A program made the translations under genes and the position numbers. From NCBI GenBank assembly GCA_030649055.1, contig JAUSGH010000018.1:1-37622 (forward strand): a DNA stretch of 37,622 bases, read 5' to 3'. This DNA comes from a bacterium. Lineage in GTDB: Bacteria; Patescibacteriota; Minisyncoccia; UBA6257; JAUSGH01. Shown here in pieces: positions 1-6,673 of the stretch. The notes beneath the pieces were generated by a model. That model did not search any database and was not told where the DNA came from. It saw only the letters and a list, made by a program, of their open reading frames with translations. The first letter of the stretch is position 1, and each line of letters starts with the position of its first letter.

Positions 1-452
1 CCTGTGACGCCGGCTTTCACGAGCATCAACGGCTTATATGGCTCGGGATACATCACCACTTCTTCGGGTTCGTGCGGACGCGGACCAACGAGTGAGAGGT
101 CGCCGAGCAGTACATTCACCAACTGCGGAAATTCGTCCAAACGGAATTTGCGAAGCACCTTCCCCATGCGCGTGAGGCGCGGATCGTTTTTGATTTTGAA
201 AAATGGGCCGTCGCTCCGCTCGTTCAAATGCGCGAGCTCCCATTTTTTTGCGTGCGCGCCGCACACCATTGAACGAAATTTCCACACGTAGACAATTTTT
301 CCTCCGGAAACGCGCGGCAAGCGCACCAACACCGGTCCGTGGCTTTCTAATTTAATAGCAAGAGCAATCAACGGCGCGAATGGAGCAATAAGTAAAAGTC
401 CCACCGTGGCGCCCAACATATCAATGGCTCGTTTCGCAATTTTATTGCCCAT
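1..452 (-). CDS. Sugar-phosphate transferase (WbaP/PglC type), 3' end cut off
   Basis: Initiating glycosyltransferase that would move a sugar phosphate from a nucleotide sugar onto the lipid carrier undecaprenyl phosphate, at the inner face of the membrane. The frame is open from an ATG at 452 leftward off the window edge, so 150 residues are visible and the C-terminus is missing. Residues 9-33 form the hydrophobic membrane-entering helix. The family motifs follow: KFRSM (58-62), the catalytic Asp-Glu in RLDEFPQL (106-107) and SLVGPRP (120-126). The protein starts directly at this core, as in the short PglC-like forms, with no large N-terminal membrane domain. It is divergent from the glycosyltransferase at 471 with only 18 bp between start codons, which suggests a shared polysaccharide or glycoprotein locus. 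No clear Shine-Dalgarno site is seen. Confidence 0.9.
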   Translation of the reverse strand, partial: MGNKIAKRAIDMLGATVGLLLIAPFAPLIALAIKLESHGPVLVRLPRVSGGKIVYVWKFRSMVCGAHAKKWELAHLNERSDGPFFKIKNDPRLTRMGKVLRKFRLDEFPQLVNVLLGDLSLVGPRPHEPEEVVMYPEPYKPLMLVKAGVT

Positions 453-470
453 ACGATAAAGTATATAGTA

Positions 471-1580
471 ATGCGTATCGCTTTAGTACACGATTATTTA
501 AATCAGTGGGGTGGGGGAGAACGCGTACTTCAGGTACTCGGCGGAATGTTTCCCGAAGCCGATATATACACACTCCTCCATGACGCAAATGCAGTAGGGG
601 GACGCTTTGCACGCCGTGCCGTGCATACCAGTTTTTTGGATACGCCGTTTATCCGCAAACACCACCGCTGGTTTATTCCGCTTATGCCGATTGCCGCTGA
701 ACTCATGACCATCAGCGGTTATGACCTCGTGATTTCGGACAGTTCCGGGTTCGCAAAAGGCGTCCACGTAGCCGGAAAAACGCCGCATATTTCCTATATC
801 CACTCACCGCTCCGCTACGCGTGGGATAAAAATTATCTCGTGGAGGAGCTAAAGCATGTGAATCTTTTTTCATATTTCCCGTCATTCATACTGCGCGCCG
901 CAACCGCGCCGATTGCGTGGTATCTCCGCCGGTGGGACAAACGCGCCGCAACAAAGCCACAACTCCTTCTTGCGAACTCCAACTATATTGCCGAGCAGAT
1001 CAGCCGCCATTATGGCCGCGCCGCCACGACGCTTTATCCGCCCGTTGATACGTCTTTTTTTTCACACGATCCGCGCATCGCGCGCAAAAACTATTTTCTT
1101 GCCGTCAGCCGGTTTGTGAGCTACAAACGCCTTGACCTCTTGATTGATACATTCAACGTGTCGCATCTGCCACTGAAAATTGTCGGCGCGGGGCGCGATG
1201 AGGCGCGGCTCCGGGCGCGCGCCGCGTCACCGAACATTGAGTTTGTCGGCGCGGTATATGACGAAAAGCTGCGCGCGCTCTACAGGGAAGCAACCGCCTT
1301 TCTTTTTCCGCAAGTTGAGGACTTCGGCCTTGCGGCCGCCGAGGCAACCGCCTGCGGAACGCCGGTTATTGCCTATGCCGCGGGGGGCGCGCTTGAAATT
1401 GTCCGCGATGGCGAAAACGGGGTATTGTTCCGCGAGCAAACCCCGACAGCACTCGTGGAAGCCATCGCGCGGTGCCAAACAACAAGCTGGGACCACGCGG
1501 CCATCGCCATAAGCGCGGAACGATTTTCACAAGCAAACTTTGAAGCCGGCATTCGGGCTGCAATTGCACGGCTTCGTTAA
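471..1580 (+). CDS. Glycosyltransferase family 4 (GT-B fold)
   Basis: Retaining glycosyltransferase of the GT4 class (369 residues), likely adding a sugar to a lipid-linked glycan begun by the divergent sugar-phosphate transferase. The N-terminus MRIALVHDYLNQWGGGERV is the typical GT-B start with the Gly-rich acceptor-domain loop. The nucleotide-sugar domain begins near residue 205 (YFLAVSRFVSYKRLD). The family E-x7-E region is EDFGLAAAEATACGTP at about residues 283-298. Sugar donor and acceptor cannot be read from sequence. The start codon lies 18 bp from the start of the divergent gene and has no Shine-Dalgarno site. It ends in a palindromic intergenic repeat. Confidence 0.9.
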   Translation: MRIALVHDYLNQWGGGERVLQVLGGMFPEADIYTLLHDANAVGGRFARRAVHTSFLDTPFIRKHHRWFIPLMPIAAELMTISGYDLVISDSSGFAKGVHVAGKTPHISYIHSPLRYAWDKNYLVEELKHVNLFSYFPSFILRAATAPIAWYLRRWDKRAATKPQLLLANSNYIAEQISRHYGRAATTLYPPVDTSFFSHDPRIARKNYFLAVSRFVSYKRLDLLIDTFNVSHLPLKIVGAGRDEARLRARAASPNIEFVGAVYDEKLRALYREATAFLFPQVEDFGLAAAEATACGTPVIAYAAGGALEIVRDGENGVLFREQTPTALVEAIARCQTTSWDHAAIAISAERFSQANFEAGIRAAIARLR

Positions 1581-1581
1581 T

Positions 1582-1653
1582 CCTGTCATTCTCGGGCTCG
1601 ACCCGAGAATCCAGCGTTGCGGGCTAGATTCCCGCTTTCGCGGGAATGACGCT
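1582..1653. repeat. Dispersed palindromic repeat with two hairpins
   Basis: Two short perfect hairpins in tandem: arms 1589-1596 / 1602-1609 and 1628-1635 / 1640-1647. The motif (GTCATTC... and GCGGGAATGAC ends) resembles a repeat type scattered through many bacterial genomes. It lies just after the glycosyltransferase stop and may act as a transcript end or mRNA stabiliser; there is no T-run. Confidence 0.65.
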
Positions 1654-1665
1654 TTGAACTGGCCA

Positions 1666-1695
1666 TTGACGAATATCCTGCGTTTCCTATATACT
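1666..1695 (+). promoter_or_regulatory. Promoter of rpsB, probably leaderless
   Basis: TTGACG (1666-1671), an 18-base spacer, and TATACT (1690-1695). Only 8 bases separate the -10 box from the rpsB ATG, so transcription would start at or next to the start codon. Confidence 0.65.
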
Positions 1696-1703
1696 TATCC
1701 GTA

Positions 1704-2513
1704 ATGATTACCGACGACACAAAGGAAGTTACGATCGAGGAATCGGTCGCAAAACAGGAGATTGAAATCCTTTCCGCCGAAGATACGGCGAATTTACCGA
1801 CGCTTGAAGAAATGATGAAAGCGGGGCTTGCCTATGGCCGCAAGCGCTCAAAGCTTAACCCGAAGATGAAGCCGTATTTATACGCCATGCGCGCCAACAT
1901 GGCGGTATTTGACCTCCCGAAGACGCTCGCTGCGTTAAACGATGCCGTTGTCGCTATCAAAGCTGTTGTCGCCAAGGGCGGAAAAGTGCTTATGGTCGGC
2001 ACGCAACCGGCAGCAAAGGCGGCCGTCCTGAAGTTTGCCGCGCAAACAAAGCACCTGACCGTCACCGAGCGCTGGCTCGGCGGAACACTGACAAATTTCA
2101 AGACTATTCTGAAGCGCATTGAGCATTTCAAAAAACTGAAAGAAGACCGCGACGCCGGTCGGTTGCAGAAGTATACCAAAAAGGAGCGGTTGGATATGGA
2201 TAAAGAACTTGAGCGCGGCGACCGTCTTTTCGGTGGCATTTCAGAAATGACCACGCTCCCCGGTATTGTCGTCGTGATTGACGCCTTGGTACATGACACC
2301 GCGATCCGCGAAGCACTCCGCGTGAAGCTTCCGATTGTGGCCTTAATGACCAGCGACGCCAATCCGGACCAAGTAACCTACCCCATTCCGGGCAACAGCA
2401 ATGCTATTCCCGCGATCACCTGGATTGTTGACCGCATCATCACCGCAGTCAAAGAAACGCCTCTGGCCGTGCCGGCACCGGTGGTAGTGAAGCCAGCACT
2501 GAAAACGAACTAG
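1704..2513 (+). CDS. rpsB: 30S ribosomal protein S2
   Basis: Small-subunit ribosomal protein S2 (269 residues). Diagnostic stretches are ERWLGGTLTNFKTI near residue 122 and DANPDQVTYPIPGNSNAI near residue 217. There is an acidic N-terminal extension of about 33 residues before the usual start of the fold. The usual GxHFGH motif is replaced by GLAYGRKRSKLNPKMKPY. It has its own promoter directly upstream and is followed by tsf, the standard rpsB-tsf order, but a 90-bp palindromic repeat separates the two. Its stop codon is the first three bases of that repeat. Confidence 0.97.
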   Translation: MITDDTKEVTIEESVAKQEIEILSAEDTANLPTLEEMMKAGLAYGRKRSKLNPKMKPYLYAMRANMAVFDLPKTLAALNDAVVAIKAVVAKGGKVLMVGTQPAAKAAVLKFAAQTKHLTVTERWLGGTLTNFKTILKRIEHFKKLKEDRDAGRLQKYTKKERLDMDKELERGDRLFGGISEMTTLPGIVVVIDALVHDTAIREALRVKLPIVALMTSDANPDQVTYPIPGNSNAIPAITWIVDRIITAVKETPLAVPAPVVVKPALKTN

Positions 2514-2600
2514 TATCAAGTATGGGGTATTGAGAAGAGAGTATAAGGCGGAGGAAGGTTTGCCCTATACACTATTCTTGATACTCAATACTCTATACTC
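2511..2600. repeat. Palindromic word repeat, family 1, copy A
   Basis: Imperfect inverted repeat made of AGTAT-type words. The left arm (about 2513-2547) and right arm (about 2568-2600) can pair around a G-rich centre. The same arm wording recurs at 3054-3143, 18249-18342 and 33283-33386. It fills the whole rpsB-tsf spacer. Confidence 0.8.
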
Positions 2601-2603
2601 TTT

Positions 2604-3047
2604 ATGAATGCACTGGATATCCAAAAACTCCGTGAAGCCACCGATGCCGGCATCATGGACTGCAAGAGAGCGTTAACCGATTCCGAAGGTGACTATGAAA
2701 AAGCAAAGGCGCTTCTTTTTGAACGAGGCATCGTGAAGGCCGAAAAAAAAGCTGACCGCGCGACGGGCGCCGGCGTGCTTGAATCTTACATCCACGCAAA
2801 CCGCGTGGGGGTACTCCTGGACATCCGCTCGGAAACCGATTTTGTGGCGCACTCGGACCCCTTTAAAGAACTCGCGCATAATTTGGCTATGCATATTTCC
2901 GCGATGAATCCGCAATCCGTTGATGAATTGAAAACCCAGCAGTATGTTAAGGACCCCGCCCTCACCGTTGACCAGGTGGTAAAAAGCGTCATCGCAAAAG
3001 TGGGGGAAAACATCCGCGTTGAACGGTTTTGCAGATACGAGCTTTAA
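2604..3047 (+). CDS. tsf: Elongation factor Ts, minimal single-core form
   Basis: Guanine-nucleotide exchange factor for EF-Tu. At 147 residues it is about half the length of the E. coli protein. The N-terminal UBA-like region has LREATDAGIMDCKRAL (9-24). The core has the RSETDFVA motif near residue 75, and the C-terminus KVGENIRVERFCRYEL matches the end of the short Thermus-type EF-Ts (RFCRFEL). Compared with that form, the helical linker between the core and the last motif is also missing, so this is close to the minimum unit. It is not truncated, because both family ends are present. It lies between two copies of the family 1 repeat. Confidence 0.95.
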   Translation: MNALDIQKLREATDAGIMDCKRALTDSEGDYEKAKALLFERGIVKAEKKADRATGAGVLESYIHANRVGVLLDIRSETDFVAHSDPFKELAHNLAMHISAMNPQSVDELKTQQYVKDPALTVDQVVKSVIAKVGENIRVERFCRYEL

Positions 3048-3053
3048 CACGCA

Positions 3054-3143
3054 AGTATTGAGTATATAGTATTAAGAAGCAGGTATTTGGGGCGACCTCG
3101 CGGAGCCCATACTTTCTTCTTTATACCTGATACACAATACTCC
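3054..3143. repeat. Palindromic word repeat, family 1, copy B
   Basis: Left arm about 3054-3093 and right arm about 3104-3143, pairing around a GC-rich centre. Wording matches copy A (AGTATTGAGTAT..., TAAGAAG...). It fills the spacer between tsf and the next gene. Confidence 0.8.
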
Positions 3144-3149
3144 ATTGTT

Positions 3150-3494
3150 ATGTACGACTTCCTCACCAACATCACGCTCGTCGTAAGCTCCGGGGTGATT
3201 ATCTATCTCCTCGCGCGTGCTTTGCCGCGCGTTCCCGATGTTGAGCTTTCGCCAAATGCAGAGCCCGGCGCGTTTGAGCGATTTATGCGACGCATTCCGC
3301 TTGCGAAAATCGACACGGCGCTCAGCGCCTTTTTTGAAAAATGGCTCCGCAAAATGCGCGTGATGGTACTAAAAACTGAGAATATTGTGAGTGCCGGCAT
3401 CAAACGGATGCAGTCCAAAACCAGCGTTCCACCGCCGCCGGGATCGTTGTTTGAGAAGAAGGAAGACGATCCTTCTGATAAGCCGAAGATTTAG
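3150..3494 (+). CDS. Small single-pass membrane protein, unknown function
   Basis: Not recognised. 114 residues. Residues 5-27 (FLTNITLVVSSGVIIYLLAR and on) form one membrane helix; the rest is basic and cytoplasmic-looking, with a charged tail ending in KKEDDPSDKPKI. The ATG at 3150 was chosen because any earlier in-frame start would place translated residues inside the palindromic repeat. It is the last gene before the tRNA cluster and is co-directional with rpsB and tsf. Confidence 0.65.
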   Translation: MYDFLTNITLVVSSGVIIYLLARALPRVPDVELSPNAEPGAFERFMRRIPLAKIDTALSAFFEKWLRKMRVMVLKTENIVSAGIKRMQSKTSVPPPPGSLFEKKEDDPSDKPKI

Positions 3495-3520
3495 CGCCTC
3501 TCGAAGAAAGTTGCGCCCCC

Positions 3521-3550
3521 TTGAGTATTCAATGCAGGATACTGTATAGT
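3521..3550 (+). promoter_or_regulatory. Promoter of the tRNA-Tyr / tRNA-Thr cluster
   Basis: TTGAGT (3521-3526), an 18-base spacer and TATAGT (3545-3550), placed 11 bases before the tRNA-Tyr 5' end. Confidence 0.6.
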
Positions 3551-3561
3551 GTTTTTATCAT

Positions 3562-3645
3562 GGGCAGGTGGTAGAGCGGTCAATTACACCACGCTGTAGA
3601 CGTGGCGCCTTTATGGCTACGGGGGTTCAAATCCCTCCCTGCCCA
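3562..3645 (+). tRNA. tRNA-Tyr (anticodon GTA)
   Basis: Class II tRNA. The acceptor arm 3562-3568 pairs with 3638-3644 and the discriminator is A3645. The anticodon loop is CTGTAGA, giving GTA. A long variable arm follows, as expected for tyrosine, and the T-loop is TTCAAAT. CCA is not encoded. It is the first of two tRNAs read from the promoter at 3521. Confidence 0.95.
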
Positions 3646-3665
3646 CAGTGAAAGCGGGAGTCAGC

Positions 3666-3737
3666 GCCACCTTAGCTCAGCGGTAGAGCAACTCTTTTGT
3701 AAAGAGAAGGTCCCCGGTTCAAATCCGGGAGGTGGCT
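3666..3737 (+). tRNA. tRNA-Thr (anticodon TGT)
   Basis: Cloverleaf with acceptor GCCACCT / AGGTGGC, D-arm GCTC/GAGC, anticodon stem ACTCT/AGAGA and loop TTTGTAA, giving TGT. T-arm CCCGG-TTCAAAT-CCGGG. CCA is not encoded. The ATG of the Nudix gene starts two bases after the discriminator base. Confidence 0.96.
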
Positions 3738-3738
3738 C

Positions 3739-4149
3739 ATGGCAGAAGACAAACAATTTTACGTAGGTCAAAAGGCGTTTATTGATAAAGGAGGGAGGGT
3801 TTTAATGTTGCACGATCCGATTGAAGGATTGGATTTTCCCGGCGGTAAAGTTCAAGAAGGAGAAACGAACTTTGAGGAGGCATTAAAGCGTGAGGTGCGC
3901 GAAGAAACCGGGCTGGAAATCGAGGTTGGCGAGCCGTTCGCGGTTTGGGATAACGTGTTCCCTCCGCAGCATCGCAACGCGGGCAAACATGTTTTTCTCG
4001 TCGCGTTCCGCTGCTCGTATAAATCCGGCGAAGTACGACTGAGCGAAGAACATGACCGGTTCCGCTGGATTAATAAAACTAACTATAAAGAAGTTGATGA
4101 TAGCACTAATTACTTCAAGGTGCTTGAAAAATACTTTAAAAATTACTAG
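3739..4149 (+). CDS. Nudix hydrolase
   Basis: Hydrolase of a nucleoside diphosphate linked to another moiety (136 residues). The Nudix box is GKVQEGETNFEEALKREV followed by REETGL (about residues 35-60), with the catalytic REVREE glutamates intact and one extra residue between the Gly-x5-Glu and Arg-Glu parts. The substrate cannot be read. The ATG begins two bases after the 3' end of tRNA-Thr(UGU), with no room for a Shine-Dalgarno site outside the tRNA, so translation may start on an mRNA freed by tRNA 3' processing. It ends 13 bases before the second threonine tRNA, so it sits between two threonine isoacceptors. Confidence 0.88.
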   Translation: MAEDKQFYVGQKAFIDKGGRVLMLHDPIEGLDFPGGKVQEGETNFEEALKREVREETGLEIEVGEPFAVWDNVFPPQHRNAGKHVFLVAFRCSYKSGEVRLSEEHDRFRWINKTNYKEVDDSTNYFKVLEKYFKNY

Positions 4150-4162
4150 TATATAGAGGTTC

Positions 4163-4450
4163 GCCGATGTAGCTCAGTGGTAGAGCAACTCCTTGGTGGG
4201 TCGCAAAATCCATTTTTCAAATGGGTTCGCATCCCCGCCCACCTCGACGGTAACGTCGGGGTGAATCCCGAATAACGGTTAAAGGCCTGCGTAGGCTAAG
4301 ACCGTGGCCCCGCAAGGCGGGGCCCGAACGACTGACAAGGGGCTCCGATGTAATATCGGAACAAGATACAGTCTAGCCCTCCCTGTAACGCCAAGAAAGG
4401 GGAGGTGTAAGCGAAGGAGTAGGTCGCGAGTTCGATTCTCGCCATCGGCT
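4163..4450 (+). tRNA. tRNA-Thr (anticodon GGT), interrupted by a group I intron
   Basis: Exon 1 is 4163-4197 and exon 2 is 4414-4450. Joined, they give a normal 72-base tRNA: acceptor GCCGATG/CATCGGC, D-arm GCTC/GAGC, anticodon stem ACTCC/GGAGT, loop TTGGTAA, T-arm GCGAG-TTCGATT-CTCGC. The anticodon is GGT. The intron interrupts the loop after anticodon base 36, between 36 and 37. CCA is not encoded. No other tRNA-Thr(GGU) is present in the window. Confidence 0.92.
4198..4413 (+). ncRNA. Group I intron inside tRNA-Thr(GGU), 216 nt
   Basis: A self-splicing group I intron without an internal reading frame. The 5' exon ends in U4197 and the intron ends in G4413, as the class requires. P1 forms between 4195-4200 and CCCGCC at 4234-4239, placing U4197 opposite G4237, the conserved U-G wobble at the 5' splice site. 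P2 is the CGACG-GTAA-CGTCG hairpin near 4244-4258. A P4-P6-like domain runs from about 4272 to 4326. P7 pairs GACTG (about 4331) with CAGTC in AAGATACAGTC (about 4365), with the P8 hairpin CCGAT/ATCGG between. P9 pairs CCTCCC with GGGAGG-like bases near 4380-4404. Size and host suggest the tRNA intron class (IC3-like), which is an inference. Confidence 0.88.
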
Positions 4451-4511
4451 CAGTAATACTCACGAGATTGCGGGTGTTGCAATTTTTATCACATAAGCGT
4501 ACTATATTCAC

Positions 4512-4679
4512 ATGGCTTCCAAGTACGGTGAACACATCATTAAGATGAAATGCACGGTCTGCAACCGGATTAATTATTATACGCGGAAAAACAAGAAAAA
4601 TACCGAGAAAAAGCTTGAGCTCAACAAGTACTGTAAGTGGTGCAAAAAGCATACGAAGCATAAAGAAACGAAGAAATAA
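4512..4679 (+). CDS. rpmG: 50S ribosomal protein L33
   Basis: Large-subunit ribosomal protein of 55 residues. It has both zinc-binding pairs, CTVC (14-17) and CKWC (41-44), and the [13 protein letters not shown] signature, so it is the Cys-containing L33 type. The start ATG lies just after a TACTATATT stretch that could be its own -10 box. It sits in a tRNA cluster, as rpmG often does near tRNA-Thr and tRNA-Trp in bacteria, but the usual secE and nusG neighbours are absent here. A strong terminator follows. Confidence 0.95.
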   Translation: MASKYGEHIIKMKCTVCNRINYYTRKNKKNTEKKLELNKYCKWCKKHTKHKETKK

Positions 4680-4684
4680 GCAGC

Positions 4685-4722
4685 AAGAAACAATCCGCCA
4701 CGAGGCGGATTGTTTCTTTTTT
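4685..4722 (+). terminator. Rho-independent terminator after rpmG
   Basis: A 15-bp stem (4685-4699 with 4704-4718) closed by an ACGA loop and running into a T-rich tail. Confidence 0.9.
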
Positions 4723-4745
4723 GTGTTAGTGTTTTTAGTTTATGC

Positions 4746-4751
4746 TATAAT
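4746..4751 (+). promoter_or_regulatory. -10 box before the HTH gene
   Basis: A perfect TATAAT preceded by TGC, an extended -10 promoter, 20 bases before the ATG at 4772. No good -35 box is seen. The gene therefore appears to have its own promoter, separate from rpmG. Confidence 0.6.
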
Positions 4752-4771
4752 GTAAGCATACATCTCGGTTC

Positions 4772-5428
4772 ATGAAAATTCCCGAACGCCACAAAGCAAT
4801 AGCGCTTCGTCGCCAAGGTCATTCGCTTAAGGAGATCGCCGCGACTCTGAACGTCGCCAAGAGTAGCGTATCTCTGTGGGTGCGCGACGTTGCGCTTTCT
4901 TCCTCGGCTAAAAAAATATTACTTGCAAAAATTACGCTGGGACAGTTTGTCGCCGCTGAACGGAAAAAGGCTAAAACTCGCGCTATCGAAGACGGGTACC
5001 TGCGCCAAGCCCGCGAGGAGCTCAGCGCAACAACGCTAAGTCCCGTGTACAAAAAATTACTGTGCGCATTAATTTATTGGTGCGAGGGAACAAAAAGTCC
5101 GAAAACCGGTGTTACTTTTATCAACTCCGACCCTCATCTCATTAAACAGTTTCTCTCTTTGCTGCGCACATCGTTTGAAATTGACGAGAGGAAATTTCAT
5201 CCATGTCTTCATCTTCACTCATATCATTCCAAGGAAAAACAACTTGATTTTTGGTCAGAAATCACTAATATAAACAGAAGTCAGTTTATCAAGCCTTACG
5301 TCAAGCCGAATACCGGAAAACGCATAAGGATTGGCTATCCTGGCTGTCTTTCGGTAAAGTATCACAGCAATGACCTGGCAAGGCGATTATTGGCTGTCGG
5401 TAAGGCATTTTTGAACAAGGGGGTATAG
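4772..5428 (+). CDS. Helix-turn-helix protein with LAGLIDADG-like region
   Basis: 218 residues. Residues 1-40 form a Hin/resolvase-type helix-turn-helix (ALRRQGHSLKEIAATLNVAK). Residues about 95-145 (LLCALIYWCEG, then VTFINSDPHLIKQFLSLLR) resemble a degenerate LAGLIDADG homing-endonuclease half: a hydrophobic helix ending in an acidic residue plus Gly, followed by a beta-strand and helix with NSDP. This match is from memory of the family pattern and is not certain. The last codons and stop lie inside tRNA-Trp, a 10-base overlap. With the group I intron 360 bp upstream and the repeated tRNA end downstream, a mobile-element or homing role is plausible. A plain DNA-binding regulator is the alternative. 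Confidence 0.6.
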   Translation: MKIPERHKAIALRRQGHSLKEIAATLNVAKSSVSLWVRDVALSSSAKKILLAKITLGQFVAAERKKAKTRAIEDGYLRQAREELSATTLSPVYKKLLCALIYWCEGTKSPKTGVTFINSDPHLIKQFLSLLRTSFEIDERKFHPCLHLHSYHSKEKQLDFWSEITNINRSQFIKPYVKPNTGKRIRIGYPGCLSVKYHSNDLARRLLAVGKAFLNKGV

Positions 5429-5490
5429 GCTTAATGGCAAACCGTCCGCCTCCAAAGCGGATTTTCCGGGTTCGAATCCTGGTGCCCCCG
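5419..5490 (+). tRNA. tRNA-Trp (anticodon CCA)
   Basis: Acceptor GGGGGTA/TGCCCCC, anticodon stem TCCGC/GCGGA with loop CTCCAAA, T-arm CCGGG-TTCGAAT-CCTGG, discriminator G. The D-stem has one mismatch. The 5' ten bases also encode the end of the HTH protein. The 3' end is copied 146 bp downstream. Confidence 0.93.
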
Positions 5491-5493
5491 CAA

Positions 5494-5532
5494 CCGAAAA
5501 GAAAGATCCCTTTGTGGGCTCTTTCTTTTCGG
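5494..5532 (+). terminator. Hairpin after tRNA-Trp
   Basis: A long, nearly perfect stem (5494-5509 region with 5516-5532) with a pyrimidine-rich descending arm. It probably ends the tRNA-Trp transcript, although no separate T-run follows. Confidence 0.65.
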
Positions 5533-5618
5533 CTTACGATGGAGCAAAAGGATTCGAACCGCGGGCCGCAAGCTTCGAAGAGAAGCTGAAGGTCTCGAGT
5601 TGTAGCAACAACGAGAGG

Positions 5619-5638
5619 CGAATCCTGGTGCCCCCGCA
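5619..5638 (+). repeat. Second copy of the tRNA-Trp 3' end
   Basis: Twenty bases identical to 5473-5492, which cover half of the T-arm, the acceptor strand and two bases beyond tRNA-Trp. The stretch between the copies carries a reverse-oriented tRNA T-arm-like string at about 5551-5561 and two small hairpins. This looks like an attachment-site duplication or the scar of a tRNA rearrangement. The remaining bases to 5755 show no gene. Confidence 0.7.
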
Positions 5639-5755
5639 GACAACATTTTTATCAAGCGGCTGCCTCAGCCGAGACGAGTCAGCAACCGAGATGCGTCAAC
5701 GTGCAATACCGTGCATTATTGATGCTCAATCTAACGAATCCATTTTCGTAGAATG

Positions 5756-5795
5756 AAAACGCCCGAACTCCTGTTGGAGCTCGGGCGTTTCGTTT
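5756..5795. terminator. Terminator, bidirectional in form
   Basis: Stem AAAACGCCCGA...TCGGGCGTTT (about 5756-5790) flanked by A-rich and T-rich ends. It most likely serves the minus-strand gene ending at 5809. Confidence 0.85.
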
Positions 5796-5808
5796 GCGTA
5801 CGAACCGT

Positions 5809-6501
5809 TTATGTCTTCGGTGCCGAAATGGGGTCGTAAATCAGGCAATATGTACCAGGTGGCTCATCCACAACGAACCCCGGAACACGCTTGGCAATTT
5901 CTCGGAAAATATCCCTCACCATGACACGTTCGGAATAGTCGCTCCAGCCGAGACGGAGACTCAGCAACGCCATCCCTTCATTCAAGCCGTACAACCTTTG
6001 CACGTCGTCCCAGTCGCGGATGATCATAGCCACGGTCGCGCTGCGCAGTTCGCTCTTTTTCTCCTGCTCGCGAAGGTACGGGGCGCAGTAATTCTTACGG
6101 CACTCCCAGCAACGATTGAACAGCGCCTTGGCATAGCGCTTCGCCCCGGCATCAGCAAACCAACTGGCGAATCCATACGTCATGACGGTACCGAACGGCA
6201 GCACCGCAGAGACGAACCACCACGGATGAGCCGCGATGAACGCCGGCCAATTGATGCCGAACGTGCTCAATGCCAATGCGAGAAGCAGTGGGAAAATCAG
6301 CCACGCGACGGGAAACAGCATGTCCCTTTTTGTCTCGCACGTATACACATGCGCGTGACAGAGGCCGCGGAGATGAGCGGCCGGGTCGTTTTTCTTCCGA
6401 TCCTTCCAGATCTCTTCCTCGCTCAACTCGCGCGCTTTCATCTTCGCGCAATACACGTTAAGTTCCTTCTGAATCTCGTCCGGACAGATCACGGTATCCA
6501 T
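5809..6501 (-). CDS. Membrane protein of unknown function
   Basis: Not recognised. 230 residues. Two membrane helices lie at about residues 60-85 (MLFPVAWLIFPLLLALALST) and 90-115 (WWFVSAVLPFGTVMTYGFAS). The N-terminal part has Cys/His residues (CHAHVYTC near 48-55) and the middle has CWECRKNYC (about 131-139), which might bind metal. The minus strand was preferred over an overlapping plus-strand frame because it has a canonical Shine-Dalgarno site (GGAGG, 10 bases before the ATG), a promoter (TTGCGG at 6571-6566, a 17-base spacer, TAGTAT at 6548-6543) and a terminator. The clear Shine-Dalgarno site is unlike most neighbours. Confidence 0.7.
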   Translation of the reverse strand: MDTVICPDEIQKELNVYCAKMKARELSEEEIWKDRKKNDPAAHLRGLCHAHVYTCETKRDMLFPVAWLIFPLLLALALSTFGINWPAFIAAHPWWFVSAVLPFGTVMTYGFASWFADAGAKRYAKALFNRCWECRKNYCAPYLREQEKKSELRSATVAMIIRDWDDVQRLYGLNEGMALLSLRLGWSDYSERVMVRDIFREIAKRVPGFVVDEPPGTYCLIYDPISAPKT

Positions 6502-6638
6502 GTATCGTCCTCCGAAAGTAGTTGCGGCGCGAACTGCTTGTCATACTATCAGCAGAACGCGTATTCCGCAACCGTAAAACTCTCTTGAGCTTATACGAGA
6601 TACCACATACCAAATACTTGATACTTTCCCCCCACCTA

Positions 6639-6667
6639 TTGACTTTTACCGTCGGGCACGCTATACT
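6639..6667 (+). promoter_or_regulatory. Promoter of the RRM protein gene
   Basis: TTGACT (6639-6644), a 17-base spacer and TATACT (6662-6667). Transcription would start near 6674, giving a leader of about 125 bases. Confidence 0.8.
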
Positions 6668-6673
6668 GGTAGC

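Noticed and set aside
5551-5618. A complete tRNA gene on the minus strand
   Set aside because: Only a T-arm-like string is present; no matching acceptor 5' strand or anticodon arm could be found.
5794-6588. Plus-strand reading frame of 264 codons opposite the membrane protein gene
   Set aside because: It has no family-like features, no ribosome-binding site, and lies across the terminator; the minus frame has promoter, Shine-Dalgarno site, membrane helices and terminator.
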